The position numbers and the translations under genes were made by a program. The notes beneath the pieces were generated by a model. That model was not told where the DNA came from, did not search any database, and saw only the letters and a list, made by a program, of their open reading frames with translations. From a virus, in IMG/VR virus record IMGVR_UViG_3300025138_000080, positions 1-43,921 of that record: a DNA stretch of 43,921 nt; one strand, 5' to 3'. Shown in pieces: positions 41,672-43,921 of the stretch (the stretch's first letter is position 1; every line of letters starts with the position of its first letter).

Positions 41672-43260
41672 TGAAGAAAGGCAAGAAGATCACCAAACTG
41701 CACGGCAAGGAATACCCCAAGGGTACTCATATGTGTGCCACTCACGTTGAACATGCAGAGTGGGGGCAAGGTAAGCCTATTCACTCCCAGCACGCCGCTC
41801 CTGATGAGAACGGACACATCGACTGGTACGATGTCATGTTCGAGCACGGTATCGAGAAGAATGTACCCACTGCCAATATGAATATTCTTGCCGAAGCAGG
41901 CCACATGGAACATGCACACCATGCGTCTGACGGTGAAGATCTTGCCGAGAAGATGGACCCAACCGATCACGTTAAGAAGAAGAAGAACGGCAACTTCTGC
42001 GTCTACAACAAGGACGGCAAGATTGTCAAGGAGTTTGACAACAAGAAGGAAGCAGACGCATACGCCATCAAGAACCACAAGAAATTGATGACGGAAGGTG
42101 TCAAGTCTTTGTTCAAGATGGCAGGGGTCAAAAAGCCTCTGACGCGGGAACAAAGAAGAAAGATTGAGAAACTCCTGAAGGATGGTGATGTTCGTGGTGC
42201 AAGGGAAGCAGCAAAGAAACAAGTACCACCGAAACCAATTTCCGACTCAGTAGAGAATGATGTAGAGTCACTCATCTCTGAGTACTTCTCCATGTACTTC
42301 CAAGCAGATCTCACAGAATCAATGGATAGTATCTCAGGAGATGACGTACTGACTGCCATTGCTGAACTCAACACGTTTACCGTCACACTAAATGAGGCAA
42401 TGGATCGTAAATTTAGTAGTGCGAAGATCGGCACACTCGGATACTACTACAACCAGCATCGAAAGAGAGGACTTGATCCAAATCAAGCGTACGCAAAGGC
42501 TAAGGATCAGGCAAGCAGATCTAGTTCAGACACTGGTGATAGAAGAACCGCATCCGTGAAACAATTCAGGGGTATCAGAGCAGGGGAAAATGCCAGGAGG
42601 GACTACATGGATGATATCAGAAAGCGTGGAGGATCAAGGATTCCCGGTATGACCGAGACTTATGATAAACTTACACCCAGCCAGGCAAGGGATGCAGCAC
42701 GCAGACTCAAGCCAACTCGTGCCACGGTTGCGAATGTGAAACTACCTTCCACAGATGCAGAGCGTGAGAGATATGCTAAAAAGGCCATGACGAGTAGAAC
42801 AGGTAGAAATCCAAGTAGTACCAAGCAGAGAAGACTAAACGATCTTCAACTCAGAAGCCACGTAGAGCATGATGGACCAGTACTCGATGAAGGTTCGTTG
42901 GGAGTTAAGAGAATGGCAAGGAAACTTCAAGGTGAGAGAAAAGCCGCTACAAGGGCAGGTACCATTGCCCAAGCGGCAGGTATAAAACTTAATAACAATC
43001 CACTTCATACGGCAGCAACCCGAACTGAACGTATAGGTGGAGTAGTTCACGGCGGGAACTCAGCCCTCAGAACGCAGCGGAACCGGAAGCTTACTCCAAT
43101 AGAGTCTCGCCATCCAAATGTAAGAAGGGCATCGCCGGATCAGGTCAAGGACAGAGCAACTGATGCGGTAGTTGCTGGAGCAAGAGGGAAGACGCCAGTA
43201 GCAGATGCAATTAGAAGAGCCAAATCTATAATCAATAGTAAGAAGCCCTTCGCTGGGTAA
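41668..43260 (+). CDS. Large basic protein with His/Cys-rich N-terminal domain, hypothetical
   Basis: 530 aa. The first 90 residues form a distinct His-rich domain (THMCATHVEHAEWGQGKPIH, IDWYDVMFEHGIEKNVPTAN, HMEHAHHA) that could bind metal and that I recall from marine phage proteins without a name. A short NFCVYNKDGKIVKEFDNKKE segment follows. Then comes a helical region with acidic LISEYFSMYFQADLTES and TLNEAMDRK (possible L-N-E site). The C-terminal 270 residues are strongly basic and helical (REAAKKQVPPKP, DAARRLKPTRATVANVKLPS). It may be a DNA-associated virion protein. It ends before a terminator. Confidence 0.6.
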   Translation: MMKKGKKITKLHGKEYPKGTHMCATHVEHAEWGQGKPIHSQHAAPDENGHIDWYDVMFEHGIEKNVPTANMNILAEAGHMEHAHHASDGEDLAEKMDPTDHVKKKKNGNFCVYNKDGKIVKEFDNKKEADAYAIKNHKKLMTEGVKSLFKMAGVKKPLTREQRRKIEKLLKDGDVRGAREAAKKQVPPKPISDSVENDVESLISEYFSMYFQADLTESMDSISGDDVLTAIAELNTFTVTLNEAMDRKFSSAKIGTLGYYYNQHRKRGLDPNQAYAKAKDQASRSSSDTGDRRTASVKQFRGIRAGENARRDYMDDIRKRGGSRIPGMTETYDKLTPSQARDAARRLKPTRATVANVKLPSTDAERERYAKKAMTSRTGRNPSSTKQRRLNDLQLRSHVEHDGPVLDEGSLGVKRMARKLQGERKAATRAGTIAQAAGIKLNNNPLHTAATRTERIGGVVHGGNSALRTQRNRKLTPIESRHPNVRRASPDQVKDRATDAVVAGARGKTPVADAIRRAKSIINSKKPFAG

Positions 43261-43298
43261 GAGTCTGTGGCGTAACTGATAGAATCAAATAGACCAAG

Positions 43299-43333
43299 AC
43301 ACCCTCGGTATAGACCACGCCGGGGGTGTTTTT
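43299..43333 (+). terminator. Terminator after the 530-aa gene
   Basis: Stem ACACCC / GGGTGT (43299-43304 with 43324-43329), extended by CGG/CCG pairs, followed by five T. The rest of 43334-43425 shows no gene. Confidence 0.75.
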
Positions 43334-43425
43334 GTATAGATTGTGGACGGAATTGGGTAGGTATGCCGCTTTACGGGTACGGGAAGTAAATGGTAGGAAA
43401 TATCAGAGGGAAAGTGGGACTAAAC

Positions 43426-43710
43426 TTACGCCCCATCTCGCTCGCCTGTGAGATATTTTACCTCTAACAGAAATGCCGTAGGGATTTTATCTAACCGAGA
43501 ACTCTCAGAGGTACCGAGAGTATTCACTACGCTTATATGTGAGTCACCGTGGTACACACAGTAGCCTACCGTACGCATGGTAGGACAGGGTTTCTTCGCT
43601 GCTCTCAGTATATCTGAGCGTACGTTCCACCCTATGTCGCCAATCTCTTCGGCGTCTACCCACGTCACTTCGACAATCGGAAACACTGCGTCTACTTTAC
43701 GTTTGGCCAT
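43426..43710 (-). CDS. Conserved small phage protein, function unknown
   Basis: 94 aa from ATG 43710, which has GGAG 9 nt upstream; the frame continues to a GTG at 43743 inside the repeat array. VFPIVEVTWVDAEEIGDIGW, then KKPCPTMRTVGYCVYHGDSH and KIPTAFLLEVKYL is a pattern I recall from many phage genomes without a known role. Upstream on the minus strand is TATACT (43731-43726), and in place of a -35 there are GTAAAG repeats. This gene is the likely target of the array if the array regulates transcription leftwards. Confidence 0.7.
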   Translation of the reverse strand: MAKRKVDAVFPIVEVTWVDAEEIGDIGWNVRSDILRAAKKPCPTMRTVGYCVYHGDSHISVVNTLGTSESSRLDKIPTAFLLEVKYLTGERDGA

Positions 43711-43741
43711 GGTCAATATCTCCGAAGTATATAGGGGGGCC

Positions 43742-43907
43742 ACTTTACTTTACGTAGTCTACTTTACAAATGGACCGTGCTACTTTACAAACCGGGGGGG
43801 TGTACCTTACACTTTACACGGGTGCTACTTTACACCCTGCGTACTTTACAAGATGGCACCCGTACTTTACAGAGTACCCCGCGTACTTTACAGGGGTGCT
43901 ACTTTAC
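43742..43907. repeat. Array of ACTTTAC direct repeats
   Basis: Ten exact ACTTTAC copies start at 43742, 43747, 43761, 43782, 43811, 43827, 43843, 43864, 43885 and 43901, with one variant ACCTTAC at 43804. Most are extended to TACTTTACA. Spacing in the right half is 16, 16, 21, 21 and 16 nt. All copies point the same way, and the spacers are G/C-rich. Nothing coding is seen here. Confidence 0.9.
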
Positions 43908-43921
43908 ACGCATCGGTTGAT

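Noticed and set aside
43691-43700. Further ACTTTAC copy inside the 94-aa gene
   Set aside because: It is within coding sequence and could be chance; left out of the array count although it lies close to it.
43742-43907. CRISPR array interpretation of the terminal repeats
   Set aside because: Repeats are only 7-9 bp and spacers 7-14 bp, far shorter than any CRISPR, and no cas genes are present; the Cas4-like gene at 22 kb is a phage exonuclease.

Overview
The window looks like part of a lytic tailed-phage genome, T4-like and probably marine. Four replication genes in a row support this: a T4-type family B DNA polymerase, a UvsX-like recombinase, a gp41-like helicase and a gp61-like primase. 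Exact copies of the T4-type late promoter box TATAAATA stand in front of structural genes. Many small proteins also resemble, from memory, conserved unnamed proteins of marine T4-like phages such as cyanomyoviruses. A lipobox protein suggests a Gram-negative host. No terminase, portal, major capsid, tail tube or tRNA gene is visible, so this is only part of a larger genome.

Layout. Positions 1-568 hold the end of a beta-helix tail-type protein. A promoter with perfect -35 and -10 boxes (569-596) then drives one plus-strand block to 12.6 kb: dUTPase, GDP-mannose dehydratase, a MazG/DUF1599-like protein, polymerase, UvsX, helicase, primase, a sugar-nucleotide epimerase, ThyX and a B12-dependent ribonucleotide reductase. 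The block makes and guards DNA precursors, copies DNA, and modifies sugar nucleotides. It ends at a terminator whose T-tract runs straight into a late promoter for the next structural gene.

From 12.7 to 36.3 kb lie late genes on both strands. They include a minus-strand operon (21.7 to 14.9 kb) of small basic proteins, a multidomain nucleotidylyltransferase-like protein and a candidate holin/spanin pair. A PD-(D/E)XK exonuclease, an HNH nuclease and a KxDG nucleotidyltransferase-like protein follow. Then come large fibre-type proteins, two of them divergently transcribed and related, and a glycine-rich adhesin-like protein. Divergent pairs here share one A/T palindrome that appears to serve as a promoter both ways.

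From 36.4 to 43.7 kb the DNA becomes visibly richer in G/C and promoter style changes. The core is a divergent pair: a CobS/MoxR-like AAA+ ATPase and a VWA protein with an N-terminal HExxH metallopeptidase motif. The start regions of the two genes are an inverted duplication of one another. Behind the ATPase runs a tightly overlapped operon of small genes, including a stand-alone copy of the ATPase's N-terminal domain and a second HExxH protein. This AAA+/VWA-peptidase locus is the best candidate for an undescribed system. The window ends in a 170-bp array of ACTTTAC repeats. The same core recurs in a 30-bp dyad at 14258-14287, suggesting a shared DNA-binding regulator or replication protein.
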